Shown here in pieces: positions 16,888 to 25,744 of a stretch of 64,000 bases of DNA; position 1 is the first letter of the stretch; the number at the start of each line of letters is the position of its first letter. The stretch is from assembly GCF_038900055.1 (NCBI RefSeq), contig NZ_JBBMQM010000001.1, positions 620,001 through 684,000 of the forward strand, read 5' to 3'. This stretch comes from Henriciella sp. AS95. Its GTDB lineage: Bacteria; Pseudomonadota; Alphaproteobacteria; Caulobacterales; Hyphomonadaceae. The position numbers were made by a program, and so were the translations under genes. The notes beneath the pieces were generated by a model. It did not search any database, was not told where the DNA came from, and saw only the letters and a program-made list of their open reading frames with translations.

Positions 16888-17313
16888 ATGAGTAATCGAC
16901 CAAAATTTGCTAAAAGTAATGATGGTGTTGCTGCGATAGAATTCGCGATTGTCGTTCCCTTATTACTTCTATTCGTATTCGGTATTATTGCATACGGCGT
17001 GTATTTCGGCGCCGCGCACTCTGTGCAACAACTTGCGGCCAACAGTGCGCGCGCGGCAATGGGCGGTCTCGACATGGAAGAGCGCCAGGAGCTCGTTCAT
17101 GCCTATGTCACAACCGCTCTGGAAGAGGGTGGCCTGCTTCTGGACGATCATGTTGGGATACAGGTATCGGCCAATGAGGAGCGTTCCGACTTCCTGGTTG
17201 TGACTGTGTCCTATGACGCAAGCGAACTGCCCGTGTGGAATCTCTACAATGGGCTGCCCATGCCGGAGAAAACGATCACACGTACGTCACTGATCCGCGC
17301 AGGCGGATACTGA
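16888..17313 (+). CDS. TadE-like minor pilin/pseudopilin
   Basis: A 141-residue membrane-anchored protein with the TadE signature near the N-terminus: NDGVAAIEFAIVVPLLLLFVFGI (residues about 11-33), in which the glutamate of AIEFAI is invariant. One transmembrane helix is followed by a periplasmic domain. TadE and TadF/G proteins are minor components of Flp/Tad pili. It starts a two-gene unit with the next gene (one base between stop and ATG). The secretion ATPase, prepilin and platform genes of the Tad system are not in the window. Confidence 0.85.
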   Translation: MSNRPKFAKSNDGVAAIEFAIVVPLLLLFVFGIIAYGVYFGAAHSVQQLAANSARAAMGGLDMEERQELVHAYVTTALEEGGLLLDDHVGIQVSANEERSDFLVVTVSYDASELPVWNLYNGLPMPEKTITRTSLIRAGGY

Positions 17314-17314
17314 T

Positions 17315-19054
17315 ATGTTGTCCCTTCCGTCACTCCCATATGTCCGGTTCTGCCGGAAGCTCGCCGACGATTTATCGGGTCAGGTCGTCATAATCGTTTC
17401 CATGATGGCACCGATCATTGTCCTGATGGCGGCTTTTGCGGTCGACATCGGCGCAACGTCTGAGCAGAAGCGCCGGCTTCAGGGGCTTGCTGATATTGCC
17501 GCTATCGCGGCCGCAGCGAACGTCGACGATGCTGAAAAAGCCGTTTATACGCTTCTTGCCGACAACAATTTCGGGTCCCTTGATACCGAGACGCTCCGCA
17601 ACCAGGCCGAGAGCCACCGACAGCTCGCGCTGGAAGGGTATGATAACAGAATTTCGGTGGAGCTTGGTCGGTATGTCCCCGACCAAGAGCTCGCCTACAG
17701 TGTTCGGTTCGTACCTGGTGGCGAGCCGGTAAACGCCGTCCGCGTCTCTTTGAAAGATGCGCCGGCCCGTTATTTTGACTTCCTGGGCGAGGGTGGCACG
17801 GCGATTTCTGTGTCCGGTACGGCGACCGTGTCGTCACAAGTCGCAATGTCCATCGGGTCCCGGCTGGTCAGTCTTGAGGGCGGACTTGTCAACGCTTTGC
17901 TGTCCGGCCTGACAGGCTCTGAAGTTTCGCTCTCGGCGATGGATTACAACGCCTTGCTGGATGCTGACGTGGACCTCCTGCAGTTTTCCGATGCCTTGGC
18001 CAGCAATCTCGATCTCACCGCCGTGAATTACGACGATGTGCTGGAGAGCGATGTGTCTCTGGCCCAGGTTTTCGACGCGATGGCAGACGTTAGCGATGGG
18101 TCTGCACGGGCCAAAACGGTGCTGCGTGAACTCGCGGGCGATGATGCGATGGCGGATCTGACCGTTCCACTCGCGCAGCTGTACGACTTCGGCCCCCTCG
18201 GCCGGGCTGAACTCGGCAGTGTCGACGGCGATATGGATCTCGACCTGGACGCCGTCGAAATGCTGACGGCCAGCGCGATTGCCGCCAATGGTGACAATCA
18301 GGTCGACCTTGACCTCGGTGCGTCTGTGCCAGGCCTTGTAGACACCAGGATTTCCTTGCTGGTCGGTGAGCGTCCGCAATCGGCAAGCTGGTTTTCGCTG
18401 ACGGATGATGGCTCGTCGATGGTCTCGACCGCTCAGCTGCGTCTCTTCATAGATACGTCTGTGAGTGCCGGAAGTTTGCTTGGCGGTGATCTTGTTCGTC
18501 TGCCGCTTTATATCGAGCTTGCTTCCGCCGAAGCGCGCATTGTCGACGTGATCTGCACCGACAATAACACGCAGGTCCAGCGCGTCGATGTAGAAGTCCA
18601 GCCGTCGATCATGACGCTTCAGATCGCGGATCTGAAGGATGGTCTTGTGGCTTTGAATGAGGACCAGGAGTTAAAGCAGGCCCGTCTGCTCAATGCCCGC
18701 CTGATCGAGGTTCGTGGCTCATCGCGCACCAGCCTGTCATCTCCGAACGCGCGAACGCTGCGCTTCCATGAGTGGGATATTGGAGGAGACCCGAAAACGG
18801 TCGAGACTCGTGAGGCCTTGCGCGGTGCCATTGCCTCCACGATTGGAACCATGAATTATGACATCGATGTCGCGGGCCTTTCCCTGACGACGCCAACAAC
18901 CGTGGAGGGCCTGGTGAACAGCACACTTCAGTCTGCAGCCGGCCCGGTCGATTCAATCGTCGAAAGCCTGACCAGTATGCTCGGTATAGGCCTCGGCGAG
19001 GCTGACGTATGGGTACACCATGCGCGATGTAACAGATCCGTGCTGGTGCAATAA
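17315..19054 (+). CDS. TadG-like pilus-assembly protein
   Basis: A 579-residue protein with an N-terminal TadG-type anchor (DDLSGQVVIIVSMMAPIIVL and MAAFAVDIGATSEQKRRLQ, residues about 19-57) and a long extracytoplasmic part rich in acidic and serine residues. The C-terminus WVHHARCNRSVLVQ is a conserved ending of the TadG-like proteins of this group. It follows the TadE-like gene with one base between stop and start, so the two are cotranslated. The exact role is unknown. An intrinsic terminator begins nine bases after the stop, so the operon is only these two genes. Confidence 0.85.
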   Translation: MLSLPSLPYVRFCRKLADDLSGQVVIIVSMMAPIIVLMAAFAVDIGATSEQKRRLQGLADIAAIAAAANVDDAEKAVYTLLADNNFGSLDTETLRNQAESHRQLALEGYDNRISVELGRYVPDQELAYSVRFVPGGEPVNAVRVSLKDAPARYFDFLGEGGTAISVSGTATVSSQVAMSIGSRLVSLEGGLVNALLSGLTGSEVSLSAMDYNALLDADVDLLQFSDALASNLDLTAVNYDDVLESDVSLAQVFDAMADVSDGSARAKTVLRELAGDDAMADLTVPLAQLYDFGPLGRAELGSVDGDMDLDLDAVEMLTASAIAANGDNQVDLDLGASVPGLVDTRISLLVGERPQSASWFSLTDDGSSMVSTAQLRLFIDTSVSAGSLLGGDLVRLPLYIELASAEARIVDVICTDNNTQVQRVDVEVQPSIMTLQIADLKDGLVALNEDQELKQARLLNARLIEVRGSSRTSLSSPNARTLRFHEWDIGGDPKTVETREALRGAIASTIGTMNYDIDVAGLSLTTPTTVEGLVNSTLQSAAGPVDSIVESLTSMLGIGLGEADVWVHHARCNRSVLVQ

Positions 19055-19062
19055 TCAAAGGC

Positions 19063-19098
19063 GGGACCGGAGGGCAACTTCCGGTCCCGTCCTTTTTT
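19063..19098 (+). terminator. Intrinsic terminator of the TadE/TadG-like operon
   Basis: GGGACCGGA (19063-19071) pairs with TCCGGTCCC (19080-19088), followed by GTCC and six T (19093-19098). Confidence 0.85.
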
Positions 19099-19142
19099 GG
19101 ACGCGCCAAAAAAAAGGATCAAAGGGCTTGGGAGGGCCATGT

Positions 19143-19784
19143 ATGTCTAGACCTGCGGGCGTGCGCAATCAGGACTTTGAAGAGAAAAAAGAAGCTCTGG
19201 TAAAAGCCGTCGCAGACTATGTGCAGTCTCCGGGGATTGAATCCCCGTCCTTTCGGCAGATGGCCATCGCAGCAGACACGTCAGAGCCAACCCTGAGGCA
19301 CTATTTCGGCGATCGCAGCGGCGTCCTGGTGGCTGTGTTCAAACATATCAGCGAAACGGTCGCTCATTATCGCGAGAGCGTCGCCGAACCTGGAGACAGC
19401 CTGCGCGGGTCCGTCGATTCCTATCTCGACTCTGTCAGCCAGTACCGACGCGATGCCCGATACATTGAGGCGCATGGCCTGGGCATTCGGGAAAGCATGG
19501 TCGATGAGGCCGCTCGCAAGGCCTATCTCGATTATATCTTGACGCCAGGTATCGAGGCGATCAAACACAAGCTGAAAGGCTCGCCGAACGGCCCGAAAAC
19601 GCCGGAAGCGGCGCATTCCGCCGCGGTGATGCTGATGGCGTCGTCCATCTTCGCGATCCTTTATCAGGAGCTGCTCAACGGTAAGGAGCATGCGCCGCTC
19701 GACGTTGATAAGTATTTTTCACATCTGAAGATCTGGCTGAAGGATGGCTATGATGGCAATCCGGACGCCTTAGCTGATCGCTGA
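19143..19784 (+). CDS. TetR-family regulator (paralogue of the one at 46.6 kb)
   Basis: A 213-residue repressor. The N-terminal HTH is SFRQMAIAADTSEPTLRHYFG (residues about 37-57). The ligand-binding part has no diagnostic motif. The protein begins MSRPAGVRNQDFEEKKEALV, and the TetR at 46636-47307 begins MARPVGVRNPDFEKKKSDLI with the same HTH spacing, so the two are clear paralogues. ATG 19143 is used because the frame from 19139 stops at once. The end overlaps the convergent threonine-aldolase-like gene by 15 bp. The target is unknown. Confidence 0.87.
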   Translation: MSRPAGVRNQDFEEKKEALVKAVADYVQSPGIESPSFRQMAIAADTSEPTLRHYFGDRSGVLVAVFKHISETVAHYRESVAEPGDSLRGSVDSYLDSVSQYRRDARYIEAHGLGIRESMVDEAARKAYLDYILTPGIEAIKHKLKGSPNGPKTPEAAHSAAVMLMASSIFAILYQELLNGKEHAPLDVDKYFSHLKIWLKDGYDGNPDALADR

Positions 19785-20792
19785 GGCAACCGCGTCAATA
19801 GTCTCTGGCCCCGTCGCCCAGCTCGTAACCAGCCGCGAGCTTCCGTCCAGCCAGGTGTAGAAGACCGCGCCAGCCGCCCGCAGCTTTGCAGCGGTGTCCT
19901 CATCAAGGCGGACGAAAATCTCATTGCCGTGCACGGGCTGAACCAGTTCGGTGCCCGCTGCCTTGCACAGCATATTGGCGACTTCCTGGGCGCGCTGATT
20001 GGCGATCCCGGCCAGGTCAAGCCACAGATCGTCGGTGAGCAGGCTGATGGCCTGCGCGGCGAGGTATCGCATTTTCGGTGGCATATGGCCTGAGCGCTTG
20101 GCGCGCGCTTTCAGGTCGGCGAGCTTCGAGCGGGCCTCGCCGAACAGGACGATGATCTCGCAACCGATCGCGCCCGTCTTGGTCAGGCCCAGGCTGAGCA
20201 CGTCGATACCGGCCTTCCAGCTCATCTCTGCGGCGCTGGCGCCGGAGGAGACGAGGGCATTGGCCAGGCGCGCGCCGTCGAGGTGGACCGTCAGCCCTGC
20301 CTCTTTGGCGAGTGCGGCATAGTGGGCGATCTGCTGGGCGGGATAGGCGGTGCCGCTTTCGGTGAGATTGGTAAGAGACAGCACGTGCGCCGGCGTTTCG
20401 TGGACGAAATCATGGTCGATCCGGGCCAGCGCGCCGCGCAATTCCGTTTCATCGATCTGCGCGCCCACCCCTCCCAGCAAGTGCAGCTTGCCGCCGCCTG
20501 AAAAGAACTCCGGCGCGCCGCGTTCATCGCGGGCGATGTGCGATTCTGCATGACAAAGAATGGCGCCTGTTGGTGGACAGAAGCAGGACAGCGCAAGCGC
20601 GTTCGATGCGGTCCCGGACGCGCAAAGCCAGAAATCGAAATCTTCGGTTTCCAGGACCCGTGACAGCAGTCCCCGCAATTCGGCGGTGATGGCGTCATTC
20701 CCATAGCTTGGCTGGTAGCCTTCATTCACGCGGCCAAGCGCTTCGATCACGCGCGGATGGGCCGGCGCTGATGTATCGGAAGAAAAATCCAT
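19770..20792 (-). CDS. PLP-dependent low-specificity threonine aldolase family enzyme
   Basis: A 340-residue fold-type I PLP enzyme that cleaves L-threonine or related beta-hydroxy amino acids to glycine and an aldehyde. The N-terminus MDFSSDTSAPAHPRVIEAL is the family start. Substrate and cofactor blocks are LCASGTASNALAL, HIARDERGAPEF, HLDGARLANAL and the PLP-lysine region DVLSLGLTKTGAIG. The ATG at 20792 overlaps the stop of the SDR gene as TGATG, which implies translational coupling. A start nine codons upstream (20819) is possible. Related enzymes include phenylserine aldolases, so the substrate is not certain. Confidence 0.85.
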   Translation of the reverse strand: MDFSSDTSAPAHPRVIEALGRVNEGYQPSYGNDAITAELRGLLSRVLETEDFDFWLCASGTASNALALSCFCPPTGAILCHAESHIARDERGAPEFFSGGGKLHLLGGVGAQIDETELRGALARIDHDFVHETPAHVLSLTNLTESGTAYPAQQIAHYAALAKEAGLTVHLDGARLANALVSSGASAAEMSWKAGIDVLSLGLTKTGAIGCEIIVLFGEARSKLADLKARAKRSGHMPPKMRYLAAQAISLLTDDLWLDLAGIANQRAQEVANMLCKAAGTELVQPVHGNEIFVRLDEDTAAKLRAAGAVFYTWLDGSSRLVTSWATGPETIDAVASAIS

Positions 20793-21559
20793 CAAATCTG
20801 GGTGTCCGGTGTTTGCCACATCAGGTGTTGGCCGCCATCGGCAGCGATCATCTGGCCGGTGACGCTGTCCGCTTCGATGAGATAGCGCAGAGCGCGGACA
20901 ATCTCTTCCGGCCGCGAGCCTTCCTGTGTCAGCGTCGCCTTGCGCTCGGCGTCAAACTCTTCCTCGCTCTGGTGGACGCTTTTCAGCGTCGGGCCGGGAC
21001 CGATGCCATTGACGCGGATGTTTGGCGCCAGCGCCTGGGCCAGCGTCTGTGTCGCCGTCCACAGGGCAGATTTCGACAGGGTGTAGGTGAAGAATTGCGG
21101 ATTGAGCTTCCAGACGCGCTGGTCGATGAGGTTGACGACCAGTCCTCGCTCGGTCTCGGGCAGATTGTTCGCGAAGGCCTGGGCGAGCGCAATGGGTGCG
21201 CGCAAATTGGCATCGAAATGGAAGTCCCATCCCTGGCGGTCATGGTCGCGTGCGGTATCTGGCTCAAAGGTCGAGGCGGAATTGACGAGCAGTGTCAGCG
21301 GGCCACCAAGCTTTTCGACAGCAAGTGGTACGATTTGCCGGAGGTCTTTTTCCTCGGTGAGATCGCCCTGGACGATGACGCCCTTGCCGCCGGCCTCTTC
21401 GATCGCCTTGGCGGTCTCTTCTGCGCCCTTGGCCGAGGAGCGGTAGTGAACGGCCACCGCCCATCCGTCCTCGCCGAGCGCTTCGGCGAGCGCCCGTCCA
21501 ATCCGTTTGCCTGCGCCAGTGATCAGTGCGCGCCGTGTATTCTGGTCAGTTGCCGCCAA
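20792..21559 (-). CDS. SDR oxidoreductase of the pteridine-reductase/FolM type
   Basis: A 255-residue short-chain dehydrogenase. The cofactor motif is ALITGAGKRIGRALA (about residues 11-25), and basic residues (HYRSS) after beta-2 suggest NADPH. The usual catalytic serine is replaced by aspartate in VVNLIDQRVWK, with Y and K in YTLSKSAL. This D-Y-K arrangement and the ending RVNGIGPGPTL match pteridine reductases and FolM dihydromonapterin reductases. Alphaproteobacteria often carry such a gene close to uvrC-pgsA, as here (about 2 kb). It is part of an overlapping run: exchanger, SDR, aldolase. Confidence 0.82.
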   Translation of the reverse strand: MAATDQNTRRALITGAGKRIGRALAEALGEDGWAVAVHYRSSAKGAEETAKAIEEAGGKGVIVQGDLTEEKDLRQIVPLAVEKLGGPLTLLVNSASTFEPDTARDHDRQGWDFHFDANLRAPIALAQAFANNLPETERGLVVNLIDQRVWKLNPQFFTYTLSKSALWTATQTLAQALAPNIRVNGIGPGPTLKSVHQSEEEFDAERKATLTQEGSRPEEIVRALRYLIEADSVTGQMIAADGGQHLMWQTPDTQI

Positions 21560-22535
21560 GGAGACTTTCCACTCCGCCCAATATGTTCCAGCCGTTCACC
21601 AGCCCGTAGATGTAGACGCAATAGGTAAGGCCCATGGCGAGCGCGGCAAGGCGCGTGATCTTGTTTCGCGGAATGACAAACAGGCCGAGCGTGATGGCGG
21701 CTGCTGCCATGATCCAGTGGTCGAATTGCGGGAAGGTGGGCGCAAGATCAGTCGGTCCGAACAGCGAGATGATGGCGCCGGCGCCGGCGAGGTTGAAGAT
21801 ATTCGAGCCGATGACATTGCCGATAATGACATCGCCGCGCTTTCGCATGGCGGCGGCAAGGCCCGCGCCCAGTTCCGGCAGCGACGTGCCAATCGCGAGC
21901 AGCGTCAGGCCAATAATTTCTTCCGGGACGTTATAGGTCCGAGCGATGCCTGTGCCGCCTTCCACAATCAGATGCGCGCCCAAGGGCAGGCCCACAATGC
22001 CGACGAGCAGACTCGCAACCATGGTGAACGTCTTCAGCTCGTCGCCTTCTTCAAGGCCGACATCGACCCCCTTCCGGAGCGCCGATGACGTCCACCACAG
22101 CATCATGAAGCTGTAGAGGAGCAGGATACCAAGCAGCGCGAGACCGAAGAGCGGTGTAAGCGGGTGGTATGTGGTCCATGCAATCCAGCCGGCCGTTACG
22201 GCGAGCATGAACCAGAACGACCGTCGCAGGCCGAACTGGCTGGCTGTGATTGGAAAAAGCATGGCCGGGGCGGCAAGCACCAGCCAGACATTGGCGATGT
22301 TGGAGCCGACGATATTGCCGATGGCGAGGCCGGGCTGGCCACTCGATGCAGCGTCAAAGGAGACGACCATTTCAGGCGCGGAGGTACCGAACCCGACGAT
22401 CAGAATCCCCGCGACAAGCGGCGAAATGCCGAGACGCCGTGCAGCGTCCATAGCGCCATTGACCAGAAAGTCGCCCGCGAGGGCAAGAATGACGAGCCCG
22501 CCAACAAGGGCTGCAAGGAGCGCCAGATCTGGCAA
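21546..22535 (-). CDS. Sodium/calcium antiporter (CaCA family, YrbG-like)
   Basis: Inner-membrane cation exchanger of 329 residues with about ten hydrophobic segments. The two alpha-repeats that form the ion site are both present: GFGTSAPEMVVSFDAA with GNIVGSNIANVWLVL, and AIGTSLPELGAGLAAA with IGNVIGSNIFNLAG. The acidic residues E in APEMV and LPELG are the ion ligands known for the family. The 3' end overlaps the SDR start by 14 bp, so the genes are likely cotranscribed although functionally unrelated. Confidence 0.92.
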   Translation of the reverse strand: MPDLALLAALVGGLVILALAGDFLVNGAMDAARRLGISPLVAGILIVGFGTSAPEMVVSFDAASSGQPGLAIGNIVGSNIANVWLVLAAPAMLFPITASQFGLRRSFWFMLAVTAGWIAWTTYHPLTPLFGLALLGILLLYSFMMLWWTSSALRKGVDVGLEEGDELKTFTMVASLLVGIVGLPLGAHLIVEGGTGIARTYNVPEEIIGLTLLAIGTSLPELGAGLAAAMRKRGDVIIGNVIGSNIFNLAGAGAIISLFGPTDLAPTFPQFDHWIMAAAAITLGLFVIPRNKITRLAALAMGLTYCVYIYGLVNGWNILGGVESLLGGN

Positions 22536-22550
22536 ATCTAGGAAGACCTC

Positions 22551-22631
22551 TTAGTCGATACGGCGATAGTCGATCAGATTCAAAAGCCCGAAAACTGCAA
22601 CTGTGACGCCGATTGCGATGAATGCAAACAT
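22551..22631 (-). CDS. Small single-helix membrane protein (26 aa)
   Basis: A short open frame, MFAFIAIGVTVAVFGLLN followed by LIDYRRID and TAA. It has one hydrophobic helix and a charged C-terminal tail in the positive-inside pattern. A purine-rich stretch (CAGGGTAG) lies upstream of the ATG. It ends 15 bp before the exchanger gene, on the same strand, so it may be its first cistron. Similar tiny membrane proteins often go unannotated. Expression is not shown by the sequence. Confidence 0.45.
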   Translation of the reverse strand: MFAFIAIGVTVAVFGLLNLIDYRRID

Positions 22632-22721
22632 GATTAGCTACCCTGAATACCCATTGTTGCGGGGCTTGATAGACTGTGTTGTCTCATTTGGCGAGGGTTC
22701 AATTCACCGGAAGCGGTAAAC

Positions 22722-23180
22722 ATGACAAGACTCCGTACGCGAATTTTCCAGTCCTGGTTTCGGTTCAGCCGCCCGAAGACGCTTGGCGTGAGAGCGATGC
22801 TGGAAGACAGCGAAGGCCGCGTCTTGCTGGTTCGCCACACCTACACGTCCGGCCTGTTTCTGCCGGGCGGTGGCGTCGAAAAGGGTGAGCGGGTTGAGGT
22901 GTCGCTCCACCGCGAACTGGTCGAGGAGGCGGGAGCAACCCTGACGGGCAAACCGCATCTGGTGGGAATCTACTCCAATCACAACGTCTTTCCCAATGAC
23001 CATGTCGTTCTCTACCGGATCGGTGCGGACCTCTGGTCGGTGACTGAGCCAACCAGCCGGGGGGAGATTTCAGAGCGTTTGTGGGTTGATCCGCTCAGGC
23101 CGCCAGATGATGCCACGCCCGGAACAAAAAGACGGTTGGCTGAGGTCTATGGAGACGGGCCATCCGACGGCCATTGGTAG
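22722..23180 (+). CDS. Nudix hydrolase
   Basis: A 152-residue pyrophosphohydrolase. The Nudix box is complete: GGGVEKGERVEVSLHRELVEEAGA (residues about 48-71), with the metal-binding REx2EE glutamates. The flanks LEDSEGRVLLVRHTY and VLYRIGADLW fit the fold. The substrate cannot be predicted from the box. It begins MTRLRTRIFQSWFRFSRPKT, a basic aromatic N-terminus seen in many alphaproteobacterial members. It is convergent with pgsA, with one base between the two stops. Confidence 0.9.
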   Translation: MTRLRTRIFQSWFRFSRPKTLGVRAMLEDSEGRVLLVRHTYTSGLFLPGGGVEKGERVEVSLHRELVEEAGATLTGKPHLVGIYSNHNVFPNDHVVLYRIGADLWSVTEPTSRGEISERLWVDPLRPPDDATPGTKRRLAEVYGDGPSDGHW

Positions 23181-23181
23181 C

Positions 23182-23802
23182 TCAATTATCTTGCCGGCGG
23201 AGCGCCGAGATATAGTCGACCGCCGTCACAACCGACAGAAAGGCCGCCACCCATATGCCAACGATACCTGCCATCAGCACGGTGCGCGTCGCGATCCAGG
23301 CGGGTGAAAAGCGTTCGGCGTAATGCGCCAGTTCGCTAATGGCCATGCCCAGGAGGCAGGCCCCGATCGCAACGAGGACGACCGCGGTTTTCCATTTGGC
23401 GGCACTGGTCACCTTGAGGTTTTTCGGATTGCCCAGCGATTCGCGGATTGCTGTCATCAGGAGGTCCCGCCCGACGATGACAAGCGCCGGAATGGAGACC
23501 ATCCATGTCCAGCTGTCGAGGTGGGCGAGCGTGAGCAGGCATGCGCCAGTCAGGAGTTTGTCGGCAATTGGATCGAGCCGAGCGCCGAGCGGGCTGACGG
23601 CGTCCAGGCCGCGCGCCAGCGCACCATCCACCCAATCGGTGGCGCCGATGATCACGAAGGCGACAAAGGGAATGAAAACCCAGTAGCCCGCTTCGCGTCC
23701 CGCATCGAGATGCCGTCCAAATTCCAGGATCAGATAACCCACCCAGATGGCGAGAACGCACCGGAGGATGGTGACAGTATTCGGCAACCACTTCAGCCCC
23801 AC
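23182..23802 (-). CDS. pgsA: CDP-diacylglycerol-glycerol-3-phosphate phosphatidyltransferase
   Basis: Membrane enzyme that commits CDP-diacylglycerol to phosphatidylglycerol synthesis. The CDP-alcohol phosphotransferase signature is intact: DWVDGALARGLDAVSPLGAR followed by LDPIADKLL (D-x2-DG-x2-AR-x8-G-x3-D-x3-D). The start LPNTVTILRCVLA and four to five hydrophobic segments are typical. The 206 residues are a normal length. It follows uvrC by six bases, an arrangement common across alphaproteobacteria and gammaproteobacteria. Confidence 0.95.
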   Translation of the reverse strand: MGLKWLPNTVTILRCVLAIWVGYLILEFGRHLDAGREAGYWVFIPFVAFVIIGATDWVDGALARGLDAVSPLGARLDPIADKLLTGACLLTLAHLDSWTWMVSIPALVIVGRDLLMTAIRESLGNPKNLKVTSAAKWKTAVVLVAIGACLLGMAISELAHYAERFSPAWIATRTVLMAGIVGIWVAAFLSVVTAVDYISALRRQDN

Positions 23803-23808
23803 GCGCGC

Positions 23809-25698
23809 CTAGCCTCCATTGAAATGACCATAAATGCGCTCCGCAAGGGCGCGGTTGATGCCGTCGACATTTTCGAGGTCGACAAGCTTTGCCCGTGACA
23901 CGCCTTTGGCCGATCCGAACCTGTGTAACAAGGCTTTTTTACGCGAAGGCCCGATGCCTTCAATCTCATCCAGCGGTGAGGATTTTATGTCAGCGGACCG
24001 TTTCGAGCGATGTGCGCCGATCGCCCAGCGGTGCGCTTCATCGCGAAGACGCTGCAGGTAATACAGGACGGGCGTATCAGGTGGCAGCTGGAAAGGGGAG
24101 CGGCCCGGGCGAAAGAATTTTTCGCGTCCCGCATTCCTGTCCGGCCCTTTTGCGATAGAGACCAGCGTGATGTCGTCTGGCGTGAGCCCAAGCTCGCTGA
24201 TCGCTTCGGTGACGGCGCTAAGCTGACCGAGCCCGCCATCGATCAGGACAAGATCCGGATAGGTTTCCAGCTCATTGATCGGCAGGCTCTGTTCGTCCGC
24301 CTCTTTCAGGAGGCGTTTGAAGCGGCGCGTCATGACTTCGCGCATCATGCCGTAATCATCGCCCGGTTCGAGCGCCGTATCCTTGATATTGAACTTGCGA
24401 TACTGGCCCTTGATGAAGCCCTCGGGGCCCGCGACGACCATGCCGCCAACCGCGTTCGACCCCTGAATGTGGCTGTTATCGTACACTTCGACGCGCTTGG
24501 GTGGCTCCTGCAGATCAAGCGCCTTGGCGAGGTCTTTCAGAAGGCGCTGCTGGCTCGCCGTCTCTGCAAGTTTGCGCGAAAGCGCTTCGGCCGCGTTGCG
24601 GGTTGCCTGGGCGACCAGCTCGCGTTTCTCCCCGCGCTGAGGTGTGCGGATCTCGACCTTGCGATCAGCCTTCAGCTCAAGGGCTTCGCCGATAAGCTCG
24701 CGCTGGTCGGGATCCTCATTGGTGAGGATCAGGCGCGGGGCAGGGCGCTTGTCGTAAAACTGCACCAGAAAGGCAGAGAGAATTTCCTCCTGGGTCTCAT
24801 CTTTCTCATGTCTCGGGAAATGGATGGTCGCGCCCCAGTTCTGACCGGCCCGGATGAAGAAGACCTGCACGGCCGACTGCCCACCCTCCATGGCAATCGC
24901 AAAGATGTCGGCTTCCTCGATCCCGTCCGGATTGATGTCCTGCTGGGCGCGCACCACGGCGAGGGCGCGGATCCGGTCGCGGAGACTGGCGGCGCGCTCG
25001 AAGTCCATCTCTTCGGATGCATTTTCCATGTCCCTGGCCAGCTCTGCTTGCAGGTCGACGCCCTTGCCGCGCAGGAAGTCCGCTGCCTGGTCGGCGAGCG
25101 CGGTGTATTCCTGCTCGCTGACAAGGCCGACGCAGGGCGCAGAGCAACGCTTGATCTGGTGCAGCATGCACGGGCGGTTGCGCACGGAGAAGACGCTGTC
25201 CTCGCACGTGCGCAGCAGGAAGGCCTTCTGCAGCGTATCCAGCGTGCGGGTCACGGCATTGGCGCTCGCAAAGGGGCCGAAATAGTCGCCCCTGTCCTGT
25301 TTGGAACCGCGATATTTCAGGATCTGCGGATAATCATGATCGCGCCGGATGAGGATGTAGGGAAAAGACTTGTCGTCACGCAGCAGGATATTGAAACGCG
25401 GCCGAAGCGACTTGATGAGGCTCGCTTCCAGAAGCAGCGCCTCTGTCTCGCTTTCCGTGACGACGAACTCCATGCGGGCCGTGAGCGCGATCATCGCGGC
25501 AATGCGCTGGGTGTGTCCGCCCAGGCGCGCATAGTTCGACACCCGCGCTTTCAGGTTCCGCGCCTTGCCAACGTAGAGCACCTCATCTTTTGCGCCGAAC
25601 ATGCGGTAGACGCCCGGCTTGGCAGGCAGGCGTTTCAGGTTGTCCTTGATGACATCGACGCCGCGTTTCGGCGCCTGTGATGTGGGCGAGTCAGACAT
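23809..25698 (-). CDS. uvrC: Excinuclease ABC subunit C
   Basis: Nucleotide excision repair nuclease making both incisions around a lesion with UvrB. The GIY-YIG domain is at the N-terminus (PGVYRMFGAKDEVLYVGKAR, residues about 27-46). It is followed by the cysteine-containing block MLHQIKRCSAPCVG, a UVR domain for UvrB contact (NASEEMDFERAASLRDRIRA), the RNase-H-like domain with DNSHIQGSNAVGGMVV and DLVLIDGGLGQL, and the tandem helix-hairpin-helix (DEIEGIGPSRKKALLHRFGS). The 629 residues are complete. A 556-codon open frame on the opposite strand is a codon-usage shadow. Confidence 0.97.
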   Translation of the reverse strand: MSDSPTSQAPKRGVDVIKDNLKRLPAKPGVYRMFGAKDEVLYVGKARNLKARVSNYARLGGHTQRIAAMIALTARMEFVVTESETEALLLEASLIKSLRPRFNILLRDDKSFPYILIRRDHDYPQILKYRGSKQDRGDYFGPFASANAVTRTLDTLQKAFLLRTCEDSVFSVRNRPCMLHQIKRCSAPCVGLVSEQEYTALADQAADFLRGKGVDLQAELARDMENASEEMDFERAASLRDRIRALAVVRAQQDINPDGIEEADIFAIAMEGGQSAVQVFFIRAGQNWGATIHFPRHEKDETQEEILSAFLVQFYDKRPAPRLILTNEDPDQRELIGEALELKADRKVEIRTPQRGEKRELVAQATRNAAEALSRKLAETASQQRLLKDLAKALDLQEPPKRVEVYDNSHIQGSNAVGGMVVAGPEGFIKGQYRKFNIKDTALEPGDDYGMMREVMTRRFKRLLKEADEQSLPINELETYPDLVLIDGGLGQLSAVTEAISELGLTPDDITLVSIAKGPDRNAGREKFFRPGRSPFQLPPDTPVLYYLQRLRDEAHRWAIGAHRSKRSADIKSSPLDEIEGIGPSRKKALLHRFGSAKGVSRAKLVDLENVDGINRALAERIYGHFNGG

Positions 25699-25744
25699 GA
25701 CGCCAATCTAGGGGCTGCGGGCCCGTTCGCCTAGCGCGCGTGTG

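Noticed and set aside
24010-25680. A 556-codon open frame antisense to uvrC
   Set aside because: It is the mirror of a high-GC coding frame. UvrC on the other strand has all family domains, and the antisense product shows no motif.
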